Shown here: positions 7,855 to 13,587 of the stretch, piece after piece
Layout of the letters: each line of letters opens with the position of its first letter
Numbering within the stretch: the first letter of the stretch is position 1
Assembly (NCBI GenBank): GCA_000432655.1
Contig: HF986278.1
Span: 1-13,589, forward strand
DNA: 13,589 nt
Reading direction: 5' to 3'
From: Bacteroides sp. CAG:1060
Lineage (GTDB): Bacteria; Bacteroidota; Bacteroidia; Bacteroidales; UBA932
Notes under the pieces: model-generated
Seen by the model: the letters and a program-made list of their open reading frames with translations, nothing else
What the model was told of the DNA's origin: nothing
Database searches by the model: none
Translations under genes and position numbers: made by a program

Positions 7855-8892
7855 CTAAACTTCTATGGATGAGTTGAATTCTTTGAGGAATCTCATGTCA
7901 TTTTCGAAATAGTGGCGGAGGTCATTGACTCTCCACTTGAGCATGGCAATTCGCTCAAGCCCCATACCGAATGCGAATCCGCTATATTTCTTCGAATCTA
8001 TTCCGCTTGCCTCGAGCACGTTAGGGTCCACCATTCCGCATCCGAGAATCTCAAGCCAACCCGTGCCCTTGCAGACATTGCATCCTTTTCCATGGCAGAT
8101 GTTGCAACTTACATCCACTTCTGCCGAAGGCTCCGTGAACGGGAAGTATGAAGGCCTCATTCTGATTTCGGTCTGAGGTCCGAACATTTCCCTTGCAAAC
8201 AGCAGGATAGCCTGTTTGAGGTCGGCGAACGTAACGTTTTCGTCCACATAAAGGCCTTCTATCTGGTGGAATATGCAGTGAGCTCTGGCGCTGATGGCCT
8301 CATTTCTGAATACTCTTCCAGGACAAACGACCCTGATAGGGAGTTGTCCTTTCTCCATGGTTCTTACCTGTACGCTTGACGTGTGGGTGCGAAGAAGCAG
8401 CGGGTTTGGATGCCCGGTAGATACGAAGAATGTATCCTGCATGTCGCGGGCCGGATGATTAGGAGGGAAATTCAGCGCTTCGAATACGTGATAGTCGTCT
8501 TCTATCTCAGGACCTTCCGCTACGTCATAACCGAATTTGCGGAATATGTCCACAATCTCCTGTCTGACGATTGACACCGGATGCCTTGACCCCAGTTCGA
8601 ACGGATCTCCGGGCATGGAGAGGTCTGATTTCGGGGCATCTTCAGCAGCTTTCTCTTCAGCGGCTGACTTAAGCTCGTCAATGCGTGCCTGGGCGGCGTT
8701 CTTGAGCTCATTGAGCGTGCGGCCGAATTCTTTCTTCCGCTCTTTGTCCATTAATCTGAACTCTTCGAAGAGCGCAGTGACTTCTCCTTTCTTTCCGAGG
8801 AATCTGACGCGTGCTTCCTCTACTTCTTTCTGTGACTTGCACTTCAGTTCTTTTAGCTCGGCAAGTACTCTTTCAATGTCTTCCCTAATCAT
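7855..8892 (-). CDS. pheS: Phenylalanine--tRNA ligase alpha subunit
   Basis: PheS (345 aa) carries the catalytic core of the alpha2-beta2 phenylalanyl-tRNA synthetase, which charges tRNA-Phe in the cytoplasm. The N-terminal 85 residues are a Lys/Glu-rich coiled coil that contacts tRNA. The class II core follows: GSRHPVSIVRQEIVDIF (101-117), motif 2 region GRVFRNEAISARAHCIFHQIE (192-212), FTEPSAEVDVSC (252-263) and motif 3 GFAFGMGLERIAMLKW (305-320). Four cysteines, C263, C266, C271 and C274, form a CxxC-x4-CxxC knuckle that may bind zinc, a feature of some PheS branches. The length matches the family. The pheT partner is not adjacent, which is common in this phylum. The gene starts 2 nt after the upstream small secreted-protein gene, so the two are probably co-transcribed. 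Confidence 0.98.
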   Translation of the reverse strand: MIREDIERVLAELKELKCKSQKEVEEARVRFLGKKGEVTALFEEFRLMDKERKKEFGRTLNELKNAAQARIDELKSAAEEKAAEDAPKSDLSMPGDPFELGSRHPVSIVRQEIVDIFRKFGYDVAEGPEIEDDYHVFEALNFPPNHPARDMQDTFFVSTGHPNPLLLRTHTSSVQVRTMEKGQLPIRVVCPGRVFRNEAISARAHCIFHQIEGLYVDENVTFADLKQAILLFAREMFGPQTEIRMRPSYFPFTEPSAEVDVSCNICHGKGCNVCKGTGWLEILGCGMVDPNVLEASGIDSKKYSGFAFGMGLERIAMLKWRVNDLRHYFENDMRFLKEFNSSIEV

Positions 8893-8894
8893 AA

Positions 8895-9293
8895 CTACTT
8901 ATTCCTCTTGGCCATTCGTTTGTCTCTGGCCTTTTTCTCCCTTGCGGCGCCAGATTTGAGGTATTTGGCCCACTGGGTATCATTGAAGACAGAATGGACA
9001 GAATTGTAAATCTGCTCTGCCCATTTGTCCTGAACTGTTTCATAAATGCTCCTGTTGCTCACTTTGGCTGAATTGAGTTCGTTAATCTCTGTCACCAAGG
9101 CGGCATAGTCATGGGTGAGAATCGAGTCCAGATAGAATACCTGCCATCCTTCGAGGTCGAAGAGCTTGGTGTAATTTTCAATCTGGGCGTCAATCGTCTC
9201 CCGCATTTTCTTCTCCCCCTCATCGGTGTTCGCCTGTTGGGCGAAAAGCCCCGTAGAGAGCAGAGAGAGCGCTAAAATCCAAATAAATTTCAT
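8895..9293 (-). CDS. Small secreted helical protein, Spy/CpxP-like in appearance
   Basis: The product (132 aa) has a clear signal peptide, MKFIWILALSLLSTGLFAQ, and an export site after FAQ. The mature part is highly charged, predicted helical, and lacks cysteine. It contains SVHSVFNDTQWAKYLKSG (about residues 98-115), which resembles the LTxxQ-type helix of periplasmic Spy/CpxP-like proteins, and ends in a strongly basic tail (REKKARDKRMAKRNK). I do not recognise a named family with certainty. It is the first gene of the minus-strand cluster, starting inside a 46-nt divergent promoter region, and ends 2 nt before pheS. A periplasmic chaperone or envelope-stress role is only a guess from overall shape; pheS is probably transcribed from the same promoter. 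Confidence 0.8.
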   Translation of the reverse strand: MKFIWILALSLLSTGLFAQQANTDEGEKKMRETIDAQIENYTKLFDLEGWQVFYLDSILTHDYAALVTEINELNSAKVSNRSIYETVQDKWAEQIYNSVHSVFNDTQWAKYLKSGAAREKKARDKRMAKRNK

Positions 9294-9339
9294 ATATTTG
9301 TCTATTGACGAAATGCAAATTTAGTAAAGAAAAGACAAA
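9293..9339. promoter_or_regulatory. Divergent promoter region between the pheS cluster and the dipeptidase-phosphatase operon
   Basis: Only 46 nt separate the two divergent start codons. On the plus strand TATATTTG at 9293-9300 matches the Bacteroidetes -7 consensus TAnnTTTG and would place transcription start near 9307, about 33 nt before the dipeptidase ATG. On the minus strand TAAATTTG at 9323-9316 matches the same consensus and would serve the small secreted-protein gene and pheS. I see no convincing -33 TTTG at the right spacing for either, so these are partial promoter matches. The plus -7 box begins on the minus gene's start codon. Confidence 0.45.
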
Positions 9340-11040
9340 ATGAGAAAAATTCTGCCAATCTTCGCACTTTTGATGCTCGTTTCTCGCTTTGATGCCGATG
9401 CCTGCACCAATGTTATCATTACTCCTGGTGCCAGTAAGGACGGTTCGAGTATAGTGTCTTACGCCGCTGATTCGCATCAGCTTTACGGCGAACTTTATTT
9501 TACCCCTGCCGCCCGTTTCGGCGCCGGCAGCTCGCTTCAAATCCGCGAATGGGATACCCAGAGGCCGCTCGGTGCGATTGCACAGGTCTCAAGGACCTAT
9601 CAGACTGTGGGTAATATGAATCAGTATCAGCTGATTATCGCTGAGACTACTTGGGGTGGAAGATCTGAATTGTTACCGGAAAAGGATGCTGTCGGGATTG
9701 ACTACGGCTCATTGATATATGTGACTCTTCAGCGTGCCAAGACGGCGCGGGAGGCCATTGAAATCATCGTCAGTCTCGCCAATGAATACGGATATGTGTC
9801 GGAAGGGGAGACTTTCTCCATCGCTGACACCAAAGAGGCCTGGGTGATGGACCTCGTGGGCAAGGGACCGGACAGCAAGGGAATTGTCTGGGTGGCAAGG
9901 CGTATTCCTGACGGATATATTTGTGCGCATGCCAATCAGGCTCGAATCACGAGATTCCCTCTTAACGACGCGGCAAACTGTCTTTATGCTCCGGATGTGA
10001 TTTCGTTTGCCCGCGAGAAAGGATGGTTCGAAGGCCGGGATGAGGATTTCAGTTTCAGAGATGCATTCAATCCGCTTGATTTCAGCGGAGCCCGCGCTTG
10101 TGATGCCAGGGCATGGAGCGCTTTCAATATCCTCGGTGACGGAACGTTTACATACATGGAAGATGGCAGGGAAGTCTCCCGTCCCGCTTCTGACTGGGTT
10201 GACTATGCCATGGGGCATGACCTGAAGGGAGAAATGCCGCTGTTTATAAAACCGTCGCGTAAGATTGGTGCCAAGGATGTGGCGGATGTGATGCGCGATC
10301 ATTATGAGGGGACACCTATGGATATGACGACAGATATAGGAGCCGGCGGCAACGCGCTTCCTTACCGTTGGAGACCGATGAATTTCGAGTGGGAGGGTAA
10401 AACCTATATCAACGAAAGGGCCATCGCCACCCAGCAGACCGGGTTCTGGTTTGTTGCTCAGTCAAGAGGGTATCTTCCTGATGAAGTGGGCGCGCTTATA
10501 TGGTTCGGGTGCGACGATGCGGCTACATCTTATTTGACTCCTATATATGTCAATACCAAGTCTGTTCCTGAGTGTCTGCGCGTAGGCAATGGAGACATGC
10601 TCCACTACAGTGCGACCTCTCAGTTCTGGATGTGCAACCGTGTTGCCAATGCCTGCTACAAGATGTACGATCAGATGGCTCCTGTGGTAAGAACGGCAAT
10701 TGACGATTTTGAGAATTATCAGATGGATGTGGCAGTGCCTCAGATGGACGCTGTGCTGTCTGATTTGATGTCCGCAGGCCGTGTCGGGAAAGCCTTGAAG
10801 AAAATGACTGATTACAGCGTGAATACGGCCATGACCCAGTTTGAAAAATGGACGAGGCTCGAAGAACTTCTTCTTGTAAAGTTCATTGACGGCAATGTCA
10901 AGGCCCAGAATGAAGACGGTTCTTTTGTACATTCTGAATATTCTGAAGGTATTCCTGACGGTATTTCTCAGCCAGGGTACACGGACAAGTGGAAGGAGGC
11001 TGTTGCAAGAGATAACGGAAACACTTTAATATCCAAATAA
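9340..11040 (+). CDS. Secreted C69-family dipeptidase
   Basis: The 566-aa product is a peptidase family C69 (PepD/U34) enzyme, an N-terminal-nucleophile hydrolase that cleaves dipeptides. It starts with an export signal, MRKILPIFALLMLVSRFDADA, immediately followed by C22-TNVIITPGASKDGS, the family's opening motif. Signal peptidase cleavage after ADA would expose C22 as the free N-terminal nucleophile, which is the chemistry the family needs. Other typical segments are AETTWGGR (101-108), EGETFSIADTKEAWVMDLVG (155-174) and CAHANQARITRFP (195-207). The length fits secreted Bacteroidales members. It is transcribed from the divergent region at 9293-9339 and is followed after 1 nt by an alkaline phosphatase gene, so the two are almost certainly one operon. 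Substrates are presumably dipeptides released in the periplasm. Confidence 0.93.
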   Translation: MRKILPIFALLMLVSRFDADACTNVIITPGASKDGSSIVSYAADSHQLYGELYFTPAARFGAGSSLQIREWDTQRPLGAIAQVSRTYQTVGNMNQYQLIIAETTWGGRSELLPEKDAVGIDYGSLIYVTLQRAKTAREAIEIIVSLANEYGYVSEGETFSIADTKEAWVMDLVGKGPDSKGIVWVARRIPDGYICAHANQARITRFPLNDAANCLYAPDVISFAREKGWFEGRDEDFSFRDAFNPLDFSGARACDARAWSAFNILGDGTFTYMEDGREVSRPASDWVDYAMGHDLKGEMPLFIKPSRKIGAKDVADVMRDHYEGTPMDMTTDIGAGGNALPYRWRPMNFEWEGKTYINERAIATQQTGFWFVAQSRGYLPDEVGALIWFGCDDAATSYLTPIYVNTKSVPECLRVGNGDMLHYSATSQFWMCNRVANACYKMYDQMAPVVRTAIDDFENYQMDVAVPQMDAVLSDLMSAGRVGKALKKMTDYSVNTAMTQFEKWTRLEELLLVKFIDGNVKAQNEDGSFVHSEYSEGIPDGISQPGYTDKWKEAVARDNGNTLISK

Positions 11041-11041
11041 C

Positions 11042-12178
11042 ATGAAGAGAATAATCACGTTGACAGCGGCGCTCTTTATTTCAGCCGCAATGTTCGCTCA
11101 GGCGAATGACAATGCTCCGAAGGAAGTGAAGGCGTGGTCGGGAAGGGCCTATGCCGTTCATCAGGAGTCATACACTCCGTCGTTTGATATTGACGGGAAG
11201 AATACCAAGGTCAGAAATGTCATCCTTATGATAGGTGATGGTATGGGAATGGGAGCTGTCAATGCTGCAATGTACGCCAATGGTGGTACTCTCACCATGA
11301 CAAACCTTCGCACTTTCGGACTTGTGCGCACACAGTCCGCTGACAATTTCACTACCGATTCCGCCGCTTCCGGTACCGCTTATGCCACTGGAGAGAAGAC
11401 CAACAACGGCTATGTAGGTATGAATACAAAGCAGGAAAAGATAGCCAATCTTCCTGAGAAACTCGCTCCTTTGGGATATGCCTGTGGTGTGGTGTCCACT
11501 GATGACCTCAACGGTGCCACTCCTGCCTCTTTCTTTGCACATCAGTCTGCCAGAGGCTCTACCGCCGCCATTTGGGCCGATCTTACTGACTGCTATCTGA
11601 GTTTTGCTTCTGCCGGCACACGCAAGGTGTATGAGACACTTGAGCTCAAGACCCGTACCGAGATAGAGAAGCAGTTCAAGGTGGTTTACGATCCTGCCCA
11701 GGCAGGTGATGCGAAGCGTTTGATCTATCTTCCGGAGTCTGTAAATGCTGATAGAGGAGATTACCTTCCACGAACCACCAAAATGGCCATTGACTTTCTT
11801 TCTTCGTGTTCCAAGAAGGGTTTCTTCCTTATGGTCGAAGGAGCACGTATAGATAAAGAAGAGCATCGAAACGACTACAATGGGGTGGTTCGCGAGACCC
11901 TTGATTTCGATAAGGCCATTGAAGAGGCAATCCGTTTTGCGGAGAAGGACGGTCATACTCTCGTTATTATAAGTGCCGATCACGAGACCGGTGGTACCGT
12001 GCTTAATTTCGGCGTGCCGTCGGAAGGTATGGTAATGGGTACGTTCACATCCAGGGGACACTCTCCTATGATGGTTCCTCTTTTCGCATACGGTCCTAAG
12101 TCCGGTATGTTTATGGGGACACAGGAGAATAGTGATGTAAGCAACAAGATTTACACCGTTCTCTCAGGGAAAAAATAG
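11042..12178 (+). CDS. Alkaline phosphatase (PhoA family, compact secreted form)
   Basis: The product (378 aa) has a signal peptide (MKRIITLTAALFISAAMFAQ) and all core motifs of the alkaline phosphatase family, which hydrolyses phosphomonoesters with two zinc ions and usually one magnesium. Visible residues, by analogy with E. coli PhoA, are D66 in IGDGMG, nucleophile S107 in TTDSAASG, T160 in GATPAS, R171 (phosphate-binding), E266, D271 and H275 in EGARIDKEEH, D313 and H314 in ADHETGG, and H340 in TSRGHS. The protein is nearly 100 residues shorter than E. coli PhoA: the segment between ADHETGG and TSRGHS is short, so the crown insertion is absent. The ATG lies 1 nt after the dipeptidase stop, indicating translational coupling. 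The location is probably periplasmic. No PhoB-like operator was recognised. Confidence 0.94.
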   Translation: MKRIITLTAALFISAAMFAQANDNAPKEVKAWSGRAYAVHQESYTPSFDIDGKNTKVRNVILMIGDGMGMGAVNAAMYANGGTLTMTNLRTFGLVRTQSADNFTTDSAASGTAYATGEKTNNGYVGMNTKQEKIANLPEKLAPLGYACGVVSTDDLNGATPASFFAHQSARGSTAAIWADLTDCYLSFASAGTRKVYETLELKTRTEIEKQFKVVYDPAQAGDAKRLIYLPESVNADRGDYLPRTTKMAIDFLSSCSKKGFFLMVEGARIDKEEHRNDYNGVVRETLDFDKAIEEAIRFAEKDGHTLVIISADHETGGTVLNFGVPSEGMVMGTFTSRGHSPMMVPLFAYGPKSGMFMGTQENSDVSNKIYTVLSGKK

Positions 12179-12236
12179 TGCCTTTTGCGGTTTGCCGTAA
12201 GTTTTGAAGAAGATTTCGCTTTTTATCGGCAAAAGC

Positions 12237-12267
12237 ATTGCAAAAAGAATAAAATGTTGTAACTTTG
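12237..12267 (+). promoter_or_regulatory. Bacteroidetes-type promoter of the tRNA-Ser gene
   Basis: ATTG at 12237-12240 and TAACTTTG at 12260-12267 match the Bacteroidetes primary sigma factor elements (-33 TTTG and -7 TAnnTTTG), separated by 19 nt, which is the preferred spacing. Transcription would start near 12274, giving a leader of about 35 nt before the mature tRNA. Confidence 0.7.
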
Positions 12268-12308
12268 TCCTCCCATCACGAGCCGGAAGGTTCGTATAGG
12301 AGGTCATT

Positions 12309-12397
12309 GGAGAGGTGGGTGAGTGGCTGAAACCACCGGTTTGCTAAACCGACGTACGGGTTATACCGTACCACGAGTTCGAATCTCGTCCTCTCCG
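12309..12397 (+). tRNA. tRNA-Ser (anticodon GCT)
   Basis: The acceptor stem GGAGAGG (12309-12315) pairs with CCTCTCC (12390-12396), with discriminator G at 12397. The anticodon loop TTGCTAA (12341-12347) gives anticodon GCT (12343-12345), which reads AGC/AGU serine codons. A long variable arm, stem GTACGG/CCGTAC (12354-12359 with 12366-12371), is diagnostic of a class II tRNA. The T arm is ACGAG-TTCGAAT-CTCGT (12373-12389). The first anticodon-stem pair appears to be C-A. The 3' CCA is not encoded in full (CCT follows the discriminator), so it must be completed after transcription. Confidence 0.97.
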
Positions 12398-12401
12398 CCT
12401 T

Positions 12402-12442
12402 AAAAAGTCTTGGATTCCGTAAAGGATTTCAAGACTTTTTTT
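12402..12442 (+). terminator. Rho-independent terminator of tRNA-Ser
   Basis: AAAAAGTCTTG at 12403-12412 region pairs with CAAGACTTTTT (12430-12440), with an inner TCC/GGA pairing around a GTAAA loop, and the 3' arm ends in a run of seven T residues. It begins 5 nt after the tRNA, as expected for a single-gene tRNA transcript. Confidence 0.85.
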
Positions 12443-12497
12443 GTAGGATAGCTTTTTTGTTGGAATTTTTTTAACTTGTCCCCGAAATTGTTACAAT

Positions 12498-13004
12498 ATG
12501 AGAAAAGTACTTATTTTATTGTCCTGCCTGACTATGGCATTAAATATTGCTGCTCAGGATATTACAGGTGTTTGGGCTCAGAGGAATTCGGCATCGGAGA
12601 ATGGGGTTGGGATGACGGTATCAGACACGCTTAAGATAGCGAAGGATGGCTCTTTTTACAATGCAGCCATTATGGAGATGTCTATGGAAGATGGTAGCGG
12701 ACAGAAAGCTACGATTAAAATGTTGGTTTCGTGTAGCGGAACATGGGATTATGAAGCTGGGGTTCTGACTCAGACTTACGATGCGAAATCCATCCGCTCT
12801 GAAATGATAGAGCAGCCAGAGGGATTTCCGAAGATGTTTGCGAATATGATAGCCAAGAAGTCGGTTTCTGAACTAAAGAAACATGCGAAGCGCCCTCAGC
12901 GCTCGACGGTGCTCACATTGACACCAGATACCCTTAAGCTCAAGGATACTATGGAAAAGAATCCCGAGACAGATAGTTATATGCGAGTGAAAACTGAGTT
13001 GTAG
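12498..13004 (+). CDS. Small secreted protein, lipocalin-like in layout
   Basis: The product (168 aa) starts with a signal peptide, MRKVLILLSCLTMALNIAAQ, with cleavage likely just before or after Q20. The mature part opens with DITGVWAQ (21-28) and shows alternating beta-strand-like segments: DTLKIAKDGSFYNAA, ATIKMLVSCSGTWDYEAGVLTQTYD (71-95) and STVLTLTPDTLKL (136-148). This G-x-W opening and the GTW-x-Y-x6-LTQTYD pattern resemble small lipocalin-like proteins of Bacteroidota, but I cannot name a family. A helical, basic stretch (about 112-134) interrupts the strands. No -33/-7 promoter with proper spacing is clear in the 55 nt upstream; TAACTTG at 12472-12478 is a poor match. The gene sits alone between the tRNA terminator and the IS relic, and its stop lies about 10 nt from the relic's edge. 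Confidence 0.75.
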   Translation: MRKVLILLSCLTMALNIAAQDITGVWAQRNSASENGVGMTVSDTLKIAKDGSFYNAAIMEMSMEDGSGQKATIKMLVSCSGTWDYEAGVLTQTYDAKSIRSEMIEQPEGFPKMFANMIAKKSVSELKKHAKRPQRSTVLTLTPDTLKLKDTMEKNPETDSYMRVKTEL

Positions 13005-13013
13005 TTACACTTT

Positions 13014-13114
13014 TTACTGATAATGAGCCTGCTTGCTTACGCCAACCAGTCCGCAAAGTCTCCGGATATGATAGCGTCCAGAGACCTTTGCGTGCAGGTC
13101 ATCTACTGTTTGTC
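13014..13114 (-). pseudogene. 5' remnant of an IS3-family orfB transposase gene
   Basis: In the frame -1 relative to orfA the minus strand encodes VSGRYHIRRLCGLVGVSKQA followed by HYQ and a TAA at 13016-13014. The segment IRRLCGLVGVSKQAHYQ matches the usual start of IS3 orfB proteins (RLCxxxGxSRQAYYxx), which precede the DDE integrase domain. The catalytic domain is absent; the next sequence is the 3' end of the secreted-protein gene. An in-frame TGA at 13118-13116, just upstream, separates this frame from the orfA slippery site, so an orfA-orfB fusion cannot be made here. Confidence 0.65.
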
Positions 13115-13294
13115 GTCAGCTTTTTTTCTTATCGGAATCTTGAACTTCGCTTCCGCCACGTTGATCATCTCATCGTAGAACTTAGCCTTGATCTCTGCCC
13201 ATCTAACCTGCGCCTCCAGTTCCTTTATTCTCTTCTTGAGATTTTCCACCTCCTCGCTCTGAGCTTGAGGGGTTATGACTTGAGACTTTTGCAT
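13103..13294 (-). CDS. Short orfA-like protein of an IS3-family element (leucine-zipper region)
   Basis: The predicted product (63 aa from the ATG at 13294; an in-frame GTG at 13312 would add six residues) is a coiled coil, SEEVENLKKRIKELEAQVRW, followed by AEIKAKFYDEMINVAEAKF and then KIPIRKKADDKQ. The latter closely resembles the C-terminus of Bacteroidetes IS3 orfA proteins (pattern MIxxAExxxxIxIRKKxxxKQ). The helix-turn-helix part of longer orfA proteins is absent, and an in-frame TAG at 13345-13343 closes the frame upstream. A -7 box at 13337-13330 sits about 36 nt before the ATG, so the short form may be a genuine expressed unit. It has an A7G slippery run (minus 13127-13120). Without its orfB it cannot transpose; it might act only in trans, or do nothing. 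Confidence 0.6.
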   Translation of the reverse strand: MQKSQVITPQAQSEEVENLKKRIKELEAQVRWAEIKAKFYDEMINVAEAKFKIPIRKKADDKQ

Positions 13295-13329
13295 AACTGT
13301 TATTGGAGACACTTTACCGTTCTCCGCTA

Positions 13330-13337
13330 CAAAGATA
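13330..13337 (-). promoter_or_regulatory. -7 promoter box upstream of the orfA-like gene
   Basis: TATCTTTG on the minus strand matches the Bacteroidetes -7 consensus TAnnTTTG. No -33 TTTG is present at 19-21 nt; a TTG lies 13 nt upstream. It would give a leader of about 28 nt before the ATG at 13294. Confidence 0.4.
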
Positions 13338-13389
13338 GCAATCTATTCGGCAATTGTATGCCTGCTTACAGGAATAAGACATAGTTTCG

Positions 13390-13587
13390 CTATGCGAGCA
13401 AGTCCATAGCAGTCACCACCGGAACCACTCCTACAACAGCCGCATCTTCGAACCGGGGCCCGCATTCGGCTGCATCCTCGAACCGGGACTCGCATTCAGC
13501 CGTATCTTCGAACAGGGGCCTGCTACGAGTGTCTGATCCGTACCGGAGAAGCCCATCTCCGGTACCGAATATCCCTTCCGTACCGTA
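13390..13587 (-). CDS. Possible 3' end of a repeat-containing ORF running off the window
   Basis: One minus-strand frame is open from the window edge to a TAG at 13392-13390, about 65 codons. It contains three 10-residue repeats based on RFEDAAECGP (visible as PLFEDTAECE, SRFEDAAECG and PRFEDAA), then a hydrophobic tail VVGVVPVVTAMDLLA. Three of the five differences between the two best repeat units are synonymous in this frame, which mildly supports coding. The plus-strand frame sharing the same wobble positions also stays open but has no start codon. I do not recognise a family, and the reading may be a by-product of the tandem DNA repeat. Confidence 0.22.
   Translation of the reverse strand, partial: YGTEGIFGTGDGLLRYGSDTRSRPLFEDTAECESRFEDAAECGPRFEDAAVVGVVPVVTAMDLLA
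13441..13530 (+). repeat. Three 30-bp direct tandem repeats
   Basis: Units lie at 13441-13470, 13471-13500 and 13501-13530. The first two share 25 of 30 bases and all five differences are transitions. The third matches over its first 23 or so bases and then diverges. Each unit contains a (T/C)TCGAAC core and is GC-rich compared with the rest of the window. The 30-bp period is a multiple of three, compatible with a repeated 10-residue peptide. Confidence 0.8.
13540..13565. other. Perfect 10-bp inverted repeat (hairpin)
   Basis: GTACCGGAGA (13540-13549) and TCTCCGGTAC (13556-13565) are perfect reverse complements around a 6-nt loop AGCCCA. The core GTACCG recurs at 13562 and 13580. No T-run follows on either strand, so it is not a standard terminator. 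Confidence 0.7.

Larger units (their letters stand above)
13010..13370 (-). mobile_element. Relic of an IS3-family insertion sequence
   Basis: The relic contains an orfA-like gene and the first part of orfB in a different frame, both on the minus strand. On that strand it could begin with TGTAAGCAGG at 13370, an IS3-like TG terminus. A -7 box TATCTTTG (13337-13330) lies just inside. The other end was not found: the sequence TGTAAGCAGG is not repeated in inverse near 13005-13040, and orfB stops after about 30 codons where several hundred are expected, so most of the transposase gene and the second terminus are gone. No target-site duplication could be identified. The left boundary is approximate. 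Confidence 0.6.

Noticed and set aside
12453..12480. Promoter for the small lipocalin-like gene (TTTG plus TAACTTG)
   Set aside because: The spacing between the elements is about 12 nt instead of about 19, and the -7 element lacks one T.
13088..13384. Plus-strand 98-codon ORF opposite the orfA-like gene
   Set aside because: It is antisense to orfA and orfB, whose IS3 signatures are clear, and its product has no recognisable features beyond the mirror of a coiled-coil-coding strand.
13441..13530. CRISPR array
   Set aside because: The 30-bp units are directly contiguous with no unique spacers, and there are no cas genes.
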